Assembly: GCA_036435485.1 (NCBI GenBank)
Contig: CM071600.1
Span: forward strand, 157,616,546 to 157,680,545
Length of the DNA: 64,000 nucleotides
Direction of reading: 5' to 3'
DNA from: Saposhnikovia divaricata
Taxonomy: Eukaryota; Streptophyta; Magnoliopsida; Apiales; Apiaceae
Shown here: piece after piece, positions 53,741 to 64,000 of the stretch
How the letters are laid out: each line of letters begins with the position of its first letter
Numbering within the stretch: the first letter of the stretch is position 1
Notes under the pieces: generated by a model
What the model was told of the DNA's origin: nothing
What the model saw: only the letters and a program-made list of their open reading frames with translations
The model's database searches: none
Translations under genes and position numbers: made by a program

Positions 53741-55669
53741 CGAGATATTAATTATGAAGGGCAGTGGTGGACTTGGGAGCATGGAAAAACTCTTATCACA
53801 AAAGTGTGGGAAAGATTAGACCTTTTTTATTGTCACAGTCATGGTTCAATCTGTTTCCCCATGCAGTGGTCAAACAGCTTCTTAAGTATAAATCAGATCA
53901 CATGCCAAATTTGGTTCAAACAAAAAAGAATGTGAGGAGAAGATGCAACAGAGGAGAATAGTTTAAGTTTGAAACTGCGTGGCTCTTAGATGAATCATGT
54001 GAAACAATAGTCAAGAACACTTGGGATTCATTAAGGATAGAGATATTGTTGGTAGAATTACTTTTGTCCCTACTAGTCTTACAGGTTGGAGTACAGATAA
54101 ATATGAGGACCTGGTTAAGAAAATTGAAGAGGTAGAAATTGAGTTGAAAAAGGCGCAATAATTACCCTTCACAAAAGAGAGCTGCGATAAATGTGTAGAG
54201 ATCGAAAAGAAGCTTGATGATTTATACTGCAGATATGAGGCTTATTGGTATGTAAGATCAAGAGTGGCTAAAGTACGGGATGGTGATCGTTACATAAGAT
54301 ATTTTCATCACAAAGCTTCATAGCGTAAATCTCAAAACACTAAAAAAGGTTTACTGGACAATAGAGGAATTTGGCAACAAGATGAAGAAAAGGTGGAAAA
54401 TATATTGTGCAATTACTATGAGAAGTTATTTACTTCTTTAACGCCTTCAGAGGGTGCTTTACAAGAGGTTCTTCAACATGTGAAAAAGTCGATTACACCA
54501 GCAGTTAATTTTTTTCTATTACAGCCTTATTCAAAAGATGAAAATATACAACCCTCTAACAAATGCATCCATGTAATGCCCCGGGACCAAATGGTATGCA
54601 TGCAGTCTTTTATCAACGATTTTGGCATATTCTTGGAGATGTTGTAGCCTCCTTTGTCGGTAAAATTCTACAGGGATCTATCTCAGCATGCTGCATTAAT
54701 AAAACCAGTATTGCTTTAATCCCACCAGAGTGTTAGAGTTTCATCTAATAAGCTTATGTAATGTTTTATATAAACTTGCTTCAAAGGTTATTGTTTTGCG
54801 GCTTAAATCAATTCTACCAGAGTTAGTGATAGAGAATCAAAGTGCTTTTGTCCACGGAAGATTAATTATGGATAATGCACTGATACCACTAGAGTTATTT
54901 CATTTAATGAAGAACTGAAAAAAAGGAAGGGGGAACAATTGCTATGAAGCTAGATATGAGTAAAGCCTATGATAGAGTAGTAGAATGGGGGAAGTTTTAT
55001 CTATGGATTTTGTATGATAGAGTAGAATGGGGGAAGTTGTTATCTATGGATTTTGTCTGTAGATGGGTGAACCTAGTTATGGATTGTGTCTCTTCTCTTC
55101 AATATTCTTTTATCGTTAATTGTAGAACGTGCGGTGAGGTTATTCCCAGCTGTGGTTTACGCCAGGGAGACCCATTGTCACCGTATTTCTTCATGTTGGT
55201 GGAAAACATTTTTTCTTATATGATTCAGAATACAGTCAATGAAAAGAAACTCCATGGAGATAAAGCTAGTCGAAGTGGACCAGAGATATCGCACCTACTC
55301 TTTGCAGATGATAGCTTACTTTTTGCGAGCGCGAACCGACAAGAATGCTCAATTATAGTTGATATTCTCAACAAATACGAAGCAGCATCAGGATTGAAAA
55401 TAAATTATGATAAGTCGAAAGTCTCTTTTAGTAAAGGAGTGAATGTCATGATGAGAGAGGAGTTGATGAATACTCTTCAAATGAGGCAAGTGGACAAATA
55501 TGAGAAATATTTTGGGATTCCTACACTAGTTGGCAGATTTAAAAAAGTGATTTTCAAATCTTTAATGAATAAAATATGGAAGAAATTACAAGGTTGGAAA
55601 GAGAAGCTACTTGCAAGAGCAGGGAAAGAGATTCTATTAAAGGTTGTGATTCAGGAAATTCCAACTTGA
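53741..55669 (+). pseudogene. LINE ORF2: end of endonuclease and reverse transcriptase, broken
   Basis: The endonuclease ends with SDHMP near 53900. The reverse transcriptase follows in pieces: SVRLSSNKLM-type text near 54740 (FHLISLCNVLYKLASKVI), ENQSAFVHGRLIMDNALI, MKLDMSKAYDRV (54944) and SCGLRQGDPLSPYFFMLVEN, then the catalytic LLFADDSLLFA near 55300. The piece 54944-55669 is the longest intact stretch. A tandem duplication at about 54970-55055 repeats YDRV.EWGK, a fault in the most conserved part. Several stops and frame changes separate the pieces. Confidence 0.75.
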
Positions 55670-56720
55670 TGGGTATTTACAAATTCCCAATATCCGTTAT
55701 TAATAAAAATGGGTCAACCATGGCTCGATTCTTTAGAAGAATTGGAAAGTTATGTGTTCTCCGAAATGTATGTGGGGAATGGGATTTAAGGAACTCATTA
55801 TTTTTAATGATGCATTACTCAGTAAACAAGCATGAAGACTGATTCAGAGAGAAGATTCACTTTTGGGCAGGGTCATGAAGGCAAAATACTACCCTAACTG
55901 TTCTTTCCTTGATGCTTCTTCAGGATATTCGAGCAGCTACTCTTTGGAAAAGTGTGTGGAGTGCCAAATCTTTAGTTAAAGAAGGTATTATTTAGCGTAT
56001 AGATAAAGGTACTAAAGTTAACGTGTGGAAAGATCCTTGGGTGGTAAATTTATCACCAGTCAGGAGAGATCAAAAATGCATTTTATCTATTCCTTTGAGT
56101 TAGAGGGTTCCACAAGACCGTATCAGCTGAGCTCTTTCTAAAGACAGAAACTATACAACAAAGTTAGCGTATATGCTAGGGAAGGGGTATAACTTTGATT
56201 CTCTCCATTGAGCTTGGGTGGTGATTTGGAACATGGAAGTTTCCCCAAAAGTTTGACATTTTCTTTGGCGTTTATGTACAGGTACGCTGCCAACCAAAGC
56301 ACTAGTCCCGTCATATGGTAGAGGATGCAAGTTATTCATGGTGCAAAAATGTAAAAGAAATAGAAGCCCACATCATCTTCATGTGTTCTTGAGTGGACTT
56401 ATGGGAGGGCAGTGGTTGTGGTCATCTTTTTACAAATGCAGGTTTTCTCTCTATGCGTGATTTAACAACAAGTTTGAAGAAAGTTGATTTGAGAAAAAAG
56501 CAGCTAATAGTTCTTCTTGCCTGGACAGAACGAAATGTCAAGGTTTTTTTAAAATAAAGCAACTCCAGATACCATCTTAATAGCTCGTATTAGTAGGATG
56601 ATTGAAGATTTTGGAAATATATGAAGCATATCTACAAATTCCCTGTTAGAAAGGTGATGATTAGTCAAAATAAGTGGGTAGCACCACCATTAGGGGTGAT
56701 TAATATAAAACCCAAATTTT
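55670..56720 (+). pseudogene. LINE ORF2 C-terminal remnant
   Basis: Short pieces in changing frames resemble the region after the reverse transcriptase in plant LINEs: WKSVWSAKSLVKEG near 55950, RIDKGTKVNVWKDPW near 56000 and WVAPPLGVINIK near 56670. The last resembles the start of the RNase H domain found at the end of some plant LINE ORF2 proteins. Nothing later in that domain is visible. Confidence 0.5.
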
Positions 56721-57100
56721 CGATAGAATTAAAACTTTTTCTTTTATGATTAAGTGCATCAGTAAATAGTGATTTCAAGGAGCAGTGGTTTTAATGAATG
56801 GATATTCCTATGGATAATAATCCCAGTGCATATGTGTATTTTCTGAGTAGTGTAATTCAGTGGTTGACGACTTAGATTAGAATAATCTATCGTCCAGGAA
56901 ATGAGTTGGAATACCCTGCAGAGAAGTTGTGAAGTGAGTTAAAGTACAATATAGAGGAGTTGAGAAATGAGGAAACCAAGTATGAACTAGGGAAGTACAG
57001 AGAGAATAAGTGTATGTAAACAAGGACAAAATTCAGAGAATCCAAACTTTATTTTATTCCAACTTTAACAAAGGAGTCATGAATATAATAATTGGATTAT
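56721..57100 (+). pseudogene. Remnant of a Ty3/gypsy pol (RNase H to integrase linker)
   Basis: In one frame near 56840-56960 the text reads IQWLTT, a stop, then IRIIYRPGNELEYPAEKL. It resembles the end of RNase H in chromoviruses (YRPGKEN..ADALSR). A few residues resembling the linker before integrase follow to about 57060. It is heavily mutated. After the MITE (57101-58116) only the polypurine-like end of this element remains (58126-58166), so most of its integrase is deleted. Confidence 0.5.
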
Positions 57101-58116
57101 GAGTAAAAAGCACTTCGTGTACCTGCACTTTGACTGAATCTGCACTTGGGATACTCAACTTCAAAATCCCCCACTTGCAATACTATAATTTAATTTTCGT
57201 TACACATTGTGTATCTCCGTCAAATCAGGTTAACACCGTTAACTAAAATAGGGGAAAATAGTCTTTCAAGAGGAGAGATTATTTTCAGGAGAGATTGACT
57301 TGTCCTCCTCTTCCTTGTATCTAAACAATCTATACGTACATAATTATTTATTCATATTTCACATGTGAATTCCTGGATTGAGCAAAGAGTTCTGCTTAAA
57401 TGCTTTGGAACATGCTAGGCTTAATCTCTTCAATATAAATGGTATCTCTGTGCAATTGTATGGTGGATTTTGTACGCACCAATTCAACGTTCATTTCGAA
57501 ATTGGTGGGTATGGGAGATGGAGACAGCGTTGTGTGTGTGGGTGATAGAGGCGGAATTGGTGGGTTGATCGGAAGGGGGAGAACGGTGCCGGAATGGAGT
57601 GGGTGGCGGAGGTGAAGAAGAGCAGCGGAAGTGGTTGTGAGATGAGGCAACGAAGAAGAAAATGAGTAGTGCAGCGATATAGCCGGCGGTGTTTGATTCA
57701 GCTGTGTTGAATGAACGGAGAGGCGAAGGGAGGGTGGTGGTGTTGAACGGAGGAGTTGTTGGTGGCAGGACTTGTGGTTGAAGGCTGGGAAGAGGGAGAA
57801 AACGGAGGTGGGTGTTGGTGAAGAAAAGTGGTGGGTGGCTGGGCGAGTGCAGGAGGAGTGAAGTCGGAAATTGAAGAAAATGGGTGCTGTTGGGAAAAAT
57901 GGAGAAGAAGGAGGTGAACAGAGTTGAGGTGGAGAGGAATTTTACTCGAAATGACTGTTTTGCCATCAACAAATTAACGGAGATAAGCGGCTATTGACGG
58001 CAGTACTCGCTTTGTAAAAAGTTGGAAAGTCCAGTATTGCAAGTGGGGGATTTTGAAGTTGAGTATCCCAAGTGTAGATTCAGTCAAAGTGCAAGTACAC
58101 GAAATGCTTTTTACTC
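57101..58116. mobile_element. MULE-type MITE with 9 bp target duplication
   Basis: Inverted repeats of at least 85 bp start GAGTAAAAAGCACTTCGTGT on the left, with near-identical sequence inverted on the right. They are flanked by TTGGATTAT (57092-57100 and 58117-58125), the 9 bp duplication of Mutator-like elements. The interior (about 57400-57960) is richer in G and C than its surroundings and has open frames on the minus strand rich in Pro, Ser and Thr (for example at 57484-57972) without a known domain. It could be a Pack-MULE with captured gene sequence, but I cannot identify a parent. Confidence 0.85.
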
Positions 58117-58125
58117 TTGGATTAT

Positions 58126-58166
58126 TAATGGAGGATAGGGAATATTAGAAGTCGAAGGGAGGATAT
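58126..58166 (+). other. Polypurine-tract end of the Ty3/gypsy remnant
   Basis: GAAGTCGAAGGGAGGATAT leads directly into the LTR start TGTAATATCC at 58167, the usual 3' junction of a Tekay/Del-like element. Thus internal sequence lies on both sides of the LTR. Confidence 0.6.
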
Positions 58167-58359
58167 TGTAATATCCGTAATTATTTCTTTATTTCTTTAT
58201 TATTATTATTAATTATATTAATTAAAAAAAAGAGATTAGAATTGGAATCTGTAATAATATTTAATAATATTTATTTATTAAGAGTTTGAATAAAAAGAGG
58301 ATTTATAATTAAAATAGTAATTAGACTAGAAAAAGGATTTTAGTCATTAACTTTGTATA

Positions 58360-59100
58360 TCTATACTATACCATTATAAGCGAAACAGGGTATAATTGGT
58401 TGGTCGGTCGGTCGGTTAACACCTTCCAAAAATTTGCTAACACCTTCCAAAAATGAAAAAATAAATTAAAATACATATAAAATGTAATTTTACAAAAGAT
58501 AAACCAAATATTTAACTTAATAACAAACTCTTTTAATTACACTCCAATTAATATTCAGTTACATACTCTTTTGGTTATATTTGAGTTAAAATTCTTCAGC
58601 TACACCCAACTTTTTTAGACTTTTTTAATTACTTGAAAACCAAATATTTTCAAAATCATTTTTAGTAATTTTAATATTACATATTTATTAAAAAATTTAC
58701 AACAAATTATAAATCAACAAAGCGAAAACAAACTAAAACAATATAATAAACAATAAAAATTTCACACAATTACAAATTAATATTAAATTCTATTTTAAAC
58801 AAATACGGAGCATTACATTATATATGCATTATTATGGAATCATAATTTGAATATTATAATATCAACAAAAGTTTGAATGTAAATATATATGATACTTCCA
58901 TTTATATTTATATTATTATAACAAAATTTAGTCATAATTCGAATAATATATCATATAATTAAACCATTATTATTTAATAATATATATTATGCCAATAATA
59001 TATTAAGTAATATATATATATAAGATAAATAATTATTAAAATAAAAATAAAAAATTGTTTAATTTTAAGAAAGCCGTGCATCGCACGGGTTATAGGCTAG
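58360..59100 (+). mobile_element. Non-autonomous Helitron in the LTR
   Basis: Starts TCTATACTATACCATTATAA after an A. Ends with a perfect hairpin CCGTGCATCGCACGGG, then TTATAGGCTAG and a T. It is 741 bp, AT-rich, without coding capacity. Its ends closely match the copy at 13440-14018, so they belong to one family. Confidence 0.85.
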
Positions 59101-59379
59101 TATATATATAAACGTAAATTGTTGTCAAATCCCTAAAAGTAATTGCTGAGTCTAGTCGCGCAGACGAGAGGAGAAAAGAAACACTGCAAATAATCGGTAC
59201 CTTATTTTCTCATTCAGTACTTGTTACTATTTATCATGGAGAGATTATGGTCACACGTGTTGCTTTACAATTTGTGGGTATGTACTGTGTACTAACATGT
59301 ACATCAGAGCTTTTAGTGTTCATGGTTTTTGCACATAAACAATTGGTATGTTTCAGGGTGCATGTTTAGACTATATATA

Positions 59380-61003
59380 TCTATATATATTATAATGGCA
59401 GGAGATCGAAAATGCACCAGGACAGTTTAAGGTATTTTTTTTGAATTTTCGTTTTTTTGATTTTTCTTATTAAAATTCTTTTCTTGCATTAAATAACTAT
59501 TAATGACAATTTAATTAGTCATTAATTACACCTATTAAACATTTATTCTATTTAATTTGTTTAAAAATTAGCAACCTTTATTTGAACATTATAGTTATTA
59601 TTTCAATATTAAATATTAATTATATACAGTTAAGTTTATTTTTAGGTAAAATGACGACTAACAATTGTTTATATTGCGCTATTTTTTATTTACTATTCAA
59701 GATCATTATATTTTCTTTTCGGAGATTATAGGATAGACGGCCTTAACTTCTCAAGCAATTTTTATTATCAATGATTGTGAAAGTCGTAATAAATTATGGA
59801 AGTACAAGATATTTACTTAATTTTTGGAATTGTATACAAACAATACATACAAATTTTTAATTTTGCGCATGAATAAATTATACACGAGTTATGATCAAAT
59901 CAATTAAATTTAACAAATCCATCCATTTATCGGAAGAAAAATCGATAAAAAAAGCTATACACCCATTGTTTCATTACGTTGTGTCGAAATAAAATTTTAT
60001 TCTAATTAAACAAATTTTTACACTATTATTCAATATGTATATTATGAGAGGGGTGTCGGCTTTAAAAAAATGTTATTAACCTGAACTTCTCAAGCATTCT
60101 TTATTATCAATGATTGATGCAATTTCTTTATTTATATCATCCATTTCTAATCCGTATTCAAAATTGATGCAATTTTTTTCGACAATAATATATAGACGAT
60201 TTTAACTTTTCGATTAATTCGTAATCAGTGATCGTGAGAATCATGATAAGATACGGAAGCATATAAATTTTCCAATTAACATCCACAATTTAAATACAAG
60301 CAATATTGTATAATTTACTTTTACACATGAACGATTTACACATGGGGTATGATCAACTCGATTAAATTGAACCAATCCAACATTTTTCTTTATTAATTAA
60401 ATCAATGAAAAAGTTATACATTCGGTGTTTAATTATATCGTGTTGGATTAAATTAATATTCTAACTACACAAATTCTTATACCATTACTAATCAATCAAT
60501 CATGCATGTATGTTATGAGACGGGAATTAATTATGCATGTTTGTTATGAGACGGACGTAAGTCAATCAAATCTCTTATCACATTTACATTTTGCTTCTTT
60601 TTTCATCATGCAAACAAAATTATCAACAAACTAAGCAATCACGTCTCTCATAATGCCACTGACAGCAAAAATGATACAAAAATGTTACTTTTAGTTATCC
60701 ATTGTTGAACGTTACAAATGTTTATCAATATTGGATTTCAAAAGCATTTTTATGTAACAAAATAAGTGTCGTCAATATCTTCAGAAATATTATTATTAAT
60801 ACTTAAGAGTTTAACTGAAACATGTTTTCATTTTGCTAATTCTTTTCTCTATAATTCTTTAACATTCAAATTTAGTTACATTTTACACAAGTTTCAATTC
60901 ATCATATCAAATTTCAAATATTAAAACTCAATAAACAATGATGTTATATATACAATTTTAAAAAATGTTTTCATGCCGCGCATAGCGCGGCTTTGTTACC
61001 TAG
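59380..61003 (+). mobile_element. Non-autonomous Helitron with a different 3' hairpin
   Basis: Starts TCTATATATATTATAATGGC after an A. Ends with GCCGCGCATAGCGCGGC (60975-60991), then TTTGTTACCTAG and a T. The 17 bp hairpin is unlike the CCGTGCATCGCACGGG of the other copies. It is 1624 bp with no open frame of note. Phrases close to TTCTCAAGCA.TTTTTATTATCAATGATTGTGA recur near 59750, 60090 and 60215, so the interior has diverged repeats. Confidence 0.72.
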
Positions 61004-61568
61004 TAATATTAATTCTAGGTGATGTTATAACCATATCATGTCATAACCCCTAAATTTATTTTCAACCGAGAGTATTGATTTTATTAATTCTTGGCTTTGT
61101 TTATGTGGTTTATGTTATATTACAGGCCTAATGCATAGCATGTTATATTAACTTACTAGTGCTAATATCATTAAAATATTGATCTTTATTAAATTAGTTA
61201 ATTAATTTATTTTTTTTACAAGATCTTTGATAATAAAACATATATAATGGTGTCTTTTGTCCGTGTGTAAATTGTAGCCTAAAAATAAGTTTTGTACCAA
61301 AGAACTTATTTCTTATTTTGCTTAATTATGTTATTATGTTACATGAGTATTATTGTTCATAATATATTTTGTCAGTGTGCAGTCTTAGTCACTTTGTTAA
61401 TCTACTGTATATAAATTTGGTCCAAGCTGCTCCACGTTATTATGACTTGCTCTGTTCTAGGAAATGAGTTATACTAGTTGCACGGTCATGTATATGTTAG
61501 TTTATAATATTAATACATTAAAAATTATATTATGTTATGTCGAGGCAATAACAATATTGTGGTTTATG

Positions 61569-61570
<2 letters not shown>

Positions 61571-61654
<84 letters not shown>
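61571..61654. repeat. AAT microsatellite
   Basis: About 28 AAT units in a row inside the long LTR. A frame through it encodes poly-Asn and is not a gene. Confidence 0.95.
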
Positions 61655-61656
<2 letters not shown>

Positions 61657-62761
61657 TGTATTTTGTAATTAGATCGCGGGACGGGAGTTTAGCGGATTAA
61701 TTACGGATTTCGTGAGTGTTTGAGATCGTTATTTTGAGGTACAGATTCTCTCTTCTTTTTATTCAGCGCTACTCATCTTAGGATTACTTATATTAAATCT
61801 GTTTTGTCCTCAAATCTATTCACTTGGTTTTCATTATTTTGAGTGTTCCGATTTTGAAAAATGTTTTGACTCATTGACTTTGGAAAGTGATTTTTATATC
61901 TATTTTGAAAATATTTAAACATCTGTTTCTGCGACTTTATGAAATTTTGTAAATTATATATTTGTTGGAAATGTTCAAATATTTGTTTATTGTGATTCCG
62001 AAAATTTTGCGAAGTATTATATTTGAACCCTTAGCGATATATGGTATATCGAGTTAACCAGCTATAGGGGTACTACAGCCATGTCATTGCGGCACCAGTG
62101 ACATGACACTTCCGTGGCAGTGTGATTGGTCACGGCATATCCTTCTGATAGCTCAGGTGGCGAGCTTTTTCCCATTTTGATATTTGTTTCAGGATACGTG
62201 GGTGCACCCAGAGTTTGATTTGATTTGTGATTTGATTTGGCGGTGACGTTGTATATACCGTACACGTTATCCGATTTGTTGCACACATTAGGTACCCTAT
62301 AATGTGTGTATTTGTATCCGTTCTGTTCTGATCTCGGTATGAAATATCCTAACCACTCGTTGCTTCAGCCATGCATATTTTTAAAATAAATGTTTTATTA
62401 TAACTGTCAAAAATACATATCTGTTTTATGTTTTATAAATTGTATTCAAAATCCGTACTGGGCGTTTGGCTGATGCCGTATTCTTTTTCTAGCAGATGCT
62501 TAGGGGGATCTGGGCTGTGTGATGGAGTGCTACCCCTTTATTTCGTTGATTAGGATTTATGGACTTCTAGTATTATTTAGAACTGAATATTTTTTCAGAG
62601 ATTATTTATTGGTTTGAACTGTAATTTGGAGATTAAAATTATTCGAAGATTTATTAGACTGTTTAATCATTTATATAGAGATTATTTTTAGTGCTCTGTT
62701 TGCAGGTTTCTAGATTATAAGTAATATTCCTTTCTATTTATGGAAGGGGGTATTACAAAGA

Positions 62762-62773
62762 TGGCATTAGAGC
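62762..62773 (+). promoter_or_regulatory. Decayed primer-binding site
   Basis: TGGCATTAGAGC lies four bases after the LTR end and differs at two positions from TGGTATCAGAGC, the Met-tRNA site. Confidence 0.65.
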
Positions 62774-62949
62774 TAGGTTCTTTCTTGTAGAAAACCTTTT
62801 TAGGTTGACCTGTGAGTTTGGGTAGACGTGTGGATGGGTATCTGTTTTAAATTCATATCATCTTGCCTTACTCTTTCGACATCTATTTTTAATTGCTTTG
62901 GCTTATCTATTCTTGTAATCTTCATTTGTTTGCTAATCTTATGTTGTAG

Positions 62950-64000
62950 ATGCCTCCTAAACGTAATCAGAATCAAGCCCGGCTCAGCTAGCTACAATGA
63001 TAGGACAAGCAGTGGTGAACGGTATACAGCAGGATATGGCAAATATGAATAATCAGAATAATCAGAATGGCCAAGGAAATCAGAATGGTCAGGAAAATCA
63101 GAATGGTCATGGAAATCAGGATGGCCAGGGTAATCAATTGGAGCCATTTGCATGGTTAGAGAGGTTTTCTAAGCAGAAACCAGATTCTTTTCATTCAACG
63201 TCGACTCCTATTGATGCTGAAAATTGGATTGTTCATCTTGAGAAGATTTTTGATGCCTTGGGTTGTGATGAGCTTCAGAAGGTCAGGTTAGCTGTGTACA
63301 AGTTGGAAGGGGATGCTCAGAGGTGGTGGAGAGGAGTGAAAGCTACTAGAGGAGAGGAATTTACAGTGACATTGGTATGGAAGGGATTCAAGGAGGTGTT
63401 CTATGAGCAGTACTTTTCTAATTCAGATAGAGAGGGTTATTTGAGGGAGTTTCATTCTATCGCGCAGAATTTTGATGAGAGCATTACTGACTATATGGCG
63501 AGGTTTATCAGGTTGGCTGGATTTGCTGGGACAGTTGCAGGGACTGCTGCACAGCAGGCTGAGAAATTTAAATGGGGGTTGAGGCCTAATCTGAGGGGTG
63601 GTATCATTTCATTGAGGTTTCCTAATGTGGCTAAGGTGGCAGATGCAACTAAGGATTTTGAGAAGGAGCACACAGAGTATAGAGCTTACAGGTTCCAGAA
63701 TGATCGCAAGCGGAATAGAGATGATCAGAGTTTTGTACAGGGTAGACAGTGGAATGGAGGTCAGGGTAGTCAGCAAGGACAATGGCGTGGAAGATATTAG
63801 AATATGAAGACTCAGTCCACTTATGGTCAGAATCAATATGCAGGTCAGAAATAGAATCGGAATCAGCGATTTCAGTAGCAACCTAGGCAGTGGCAGGGTC
63901 GTCACAGGGGCAGAGTCGTTATTCAGTTTATGGGGGCAACCCCAATATGATTCCAGTGGCTCCTTGTGCTACTTGTGGTGGACATCACCTGGGGAGAGCT
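62950..64000 (+). pseudogene. gag of a Tekay/Del-like element, broken and cut by the window end
   Basis: Starts MPPKRNQNQARLS at 62950 and meets TAG at 62989. The main domain continues in another frame from 62997: an Asn/Gln/Gly repeat (NQNGQGNQNGQ), then the capsid domain (ENWIVHLEKIFDALGCDE, GDAQRWWRGVKATRG, YFSNSDREGYLREFHSI and KFKWGLRPNLRG). It stops at 63798, with more stops after. Near the window end CATCGGHHLGRA is the start of a CCHC zinc knuckle. The protein would be the capsid of a chromovirus. At least one frameshift and two stops make this copy inactive. Confidence 0.8.

Larger units (their letters stand above)
39390..56720 (+). mobile_element. Degenerate L1-type LINE, split by element C
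   Basis: The left part (39390-41160) and right part (53741-56720) form one plus-strand LINE interrupted by the Tat retrotransposon. Order: ORF1 with a DUF4283-type domain and a zinc knuckle, then ORF2 with apurinic-type endonuclease, reverse transcriptase and traces of the C-terminal region. Removal of the insert and one copy of GCTTG joins DCGL to RDINYEGQWWTWE exactly within the endonuclease. Both ORFs carry many stops and frameshifts. Outer limits are approximate, and I found neither target duplications nor a clear poly(A) tail. Confidence 0.82.
58167..62757 (+). repeat. Long Tekay/Del-like LTR with two Helitrons inside
   Basis: Begins TGTAATATCC and ends GGGGGTATTACA, so the ends TGTAAT/ATTACA are inverted. 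A purine tract precedes it, and a decayed primer site follows. It measures 4591 bp, or about 2.2 kb without the Helitrons at 58360-59100 and 59380-61003. An AAT microsatellite (61571-61654) also expands it. It probably served as the 5' LTR of the element whose gag starts at 62950. The other LTR is outside the window. Confidence 0.72.

Noticed and set aside
57396..57972. Pro/Ser/Thr-rich frames as a host gene
   Set aside because: They lie wholly inside a MITE with clear ends and have no recognised domain. I kept this only as a possible captured fragment.
61464..61700. Poly-Asn frame
   Set aside because: It is only the AAT microsatellite read in frame.

Overview
The window is a piece of plant nuclear DNA, almost certainly from a eudicot. 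It is AT-rich and has spliced genes with GT-AG introns, plant LTR retrotransposons, an L1-type LINE, Helitrons and several kinds of MITE. There are no bacterial features, and I saw no tRNA or rRNA gene. I cannot name the species from the sequence.

The only recognisable host gene is the 3' part of an ABC transporter of subfamily C on the plus strand. It resembles Arabidopsis ABCC13 (also called MRP11). Twenty-two exons between 19947 and 38766 join in frame into about 1000 codons, covering the end of the first membrane domain, NBD1, the second membrane domain and NBD2. The 5' exons (about 400 residues) are not visible and probably lie upstream. The gene looks functional although its introns hold a 4.7 kb solo LTR, several MITEs, a Helitron and a TRIM-like remnant.

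Upstream of the first exon found: a hAT-like non-autonomous element (1442-10601) is split by a Reina-like chromovirus on the minus strand (element A, 1959-10261). That chromovirus is split in its protease region by a gag-only retrotransposon of TR-GAG type (5574-8324). Each level has its own target-site duplication. A second chromovirus (element B, 14560-19322) is badly damaged although its LTRs are almost identical, and it lies next to a Helitron (13440-14018).

Downstream of the gene: a degenerate L1 LINE (about 39390-56720) is split in its endonuclease by a very young 12.6 kb Ty3/gypsy element of the Tat lineage (element C, 41161-53735). Its two 1006 bp LTRs look identical. Element C encodes gag-protease-RT-RNase H-archaeal-type RNase H-integrase, broken by a single in-frame TAG. 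On the opposite strand in its 3' third it carries a separate spliced gene with its own TATA box. A palindrome, GGCGCGCC, occurs at least 23 times in element C and was not seen elsewhere in the window.

The right end (56760-64000) holds a remnant of another Ty3/gypsy element, a MULE-type MITE (57101-58116), one long LTR (58167-62757) carrying two Helitrons, and the start of a damaged gag. The most unusual items are the palindrome set and the spliced antisense gene in element C, the gag-only element, and the contrast between young LTRs and broken coding sequence in element B.
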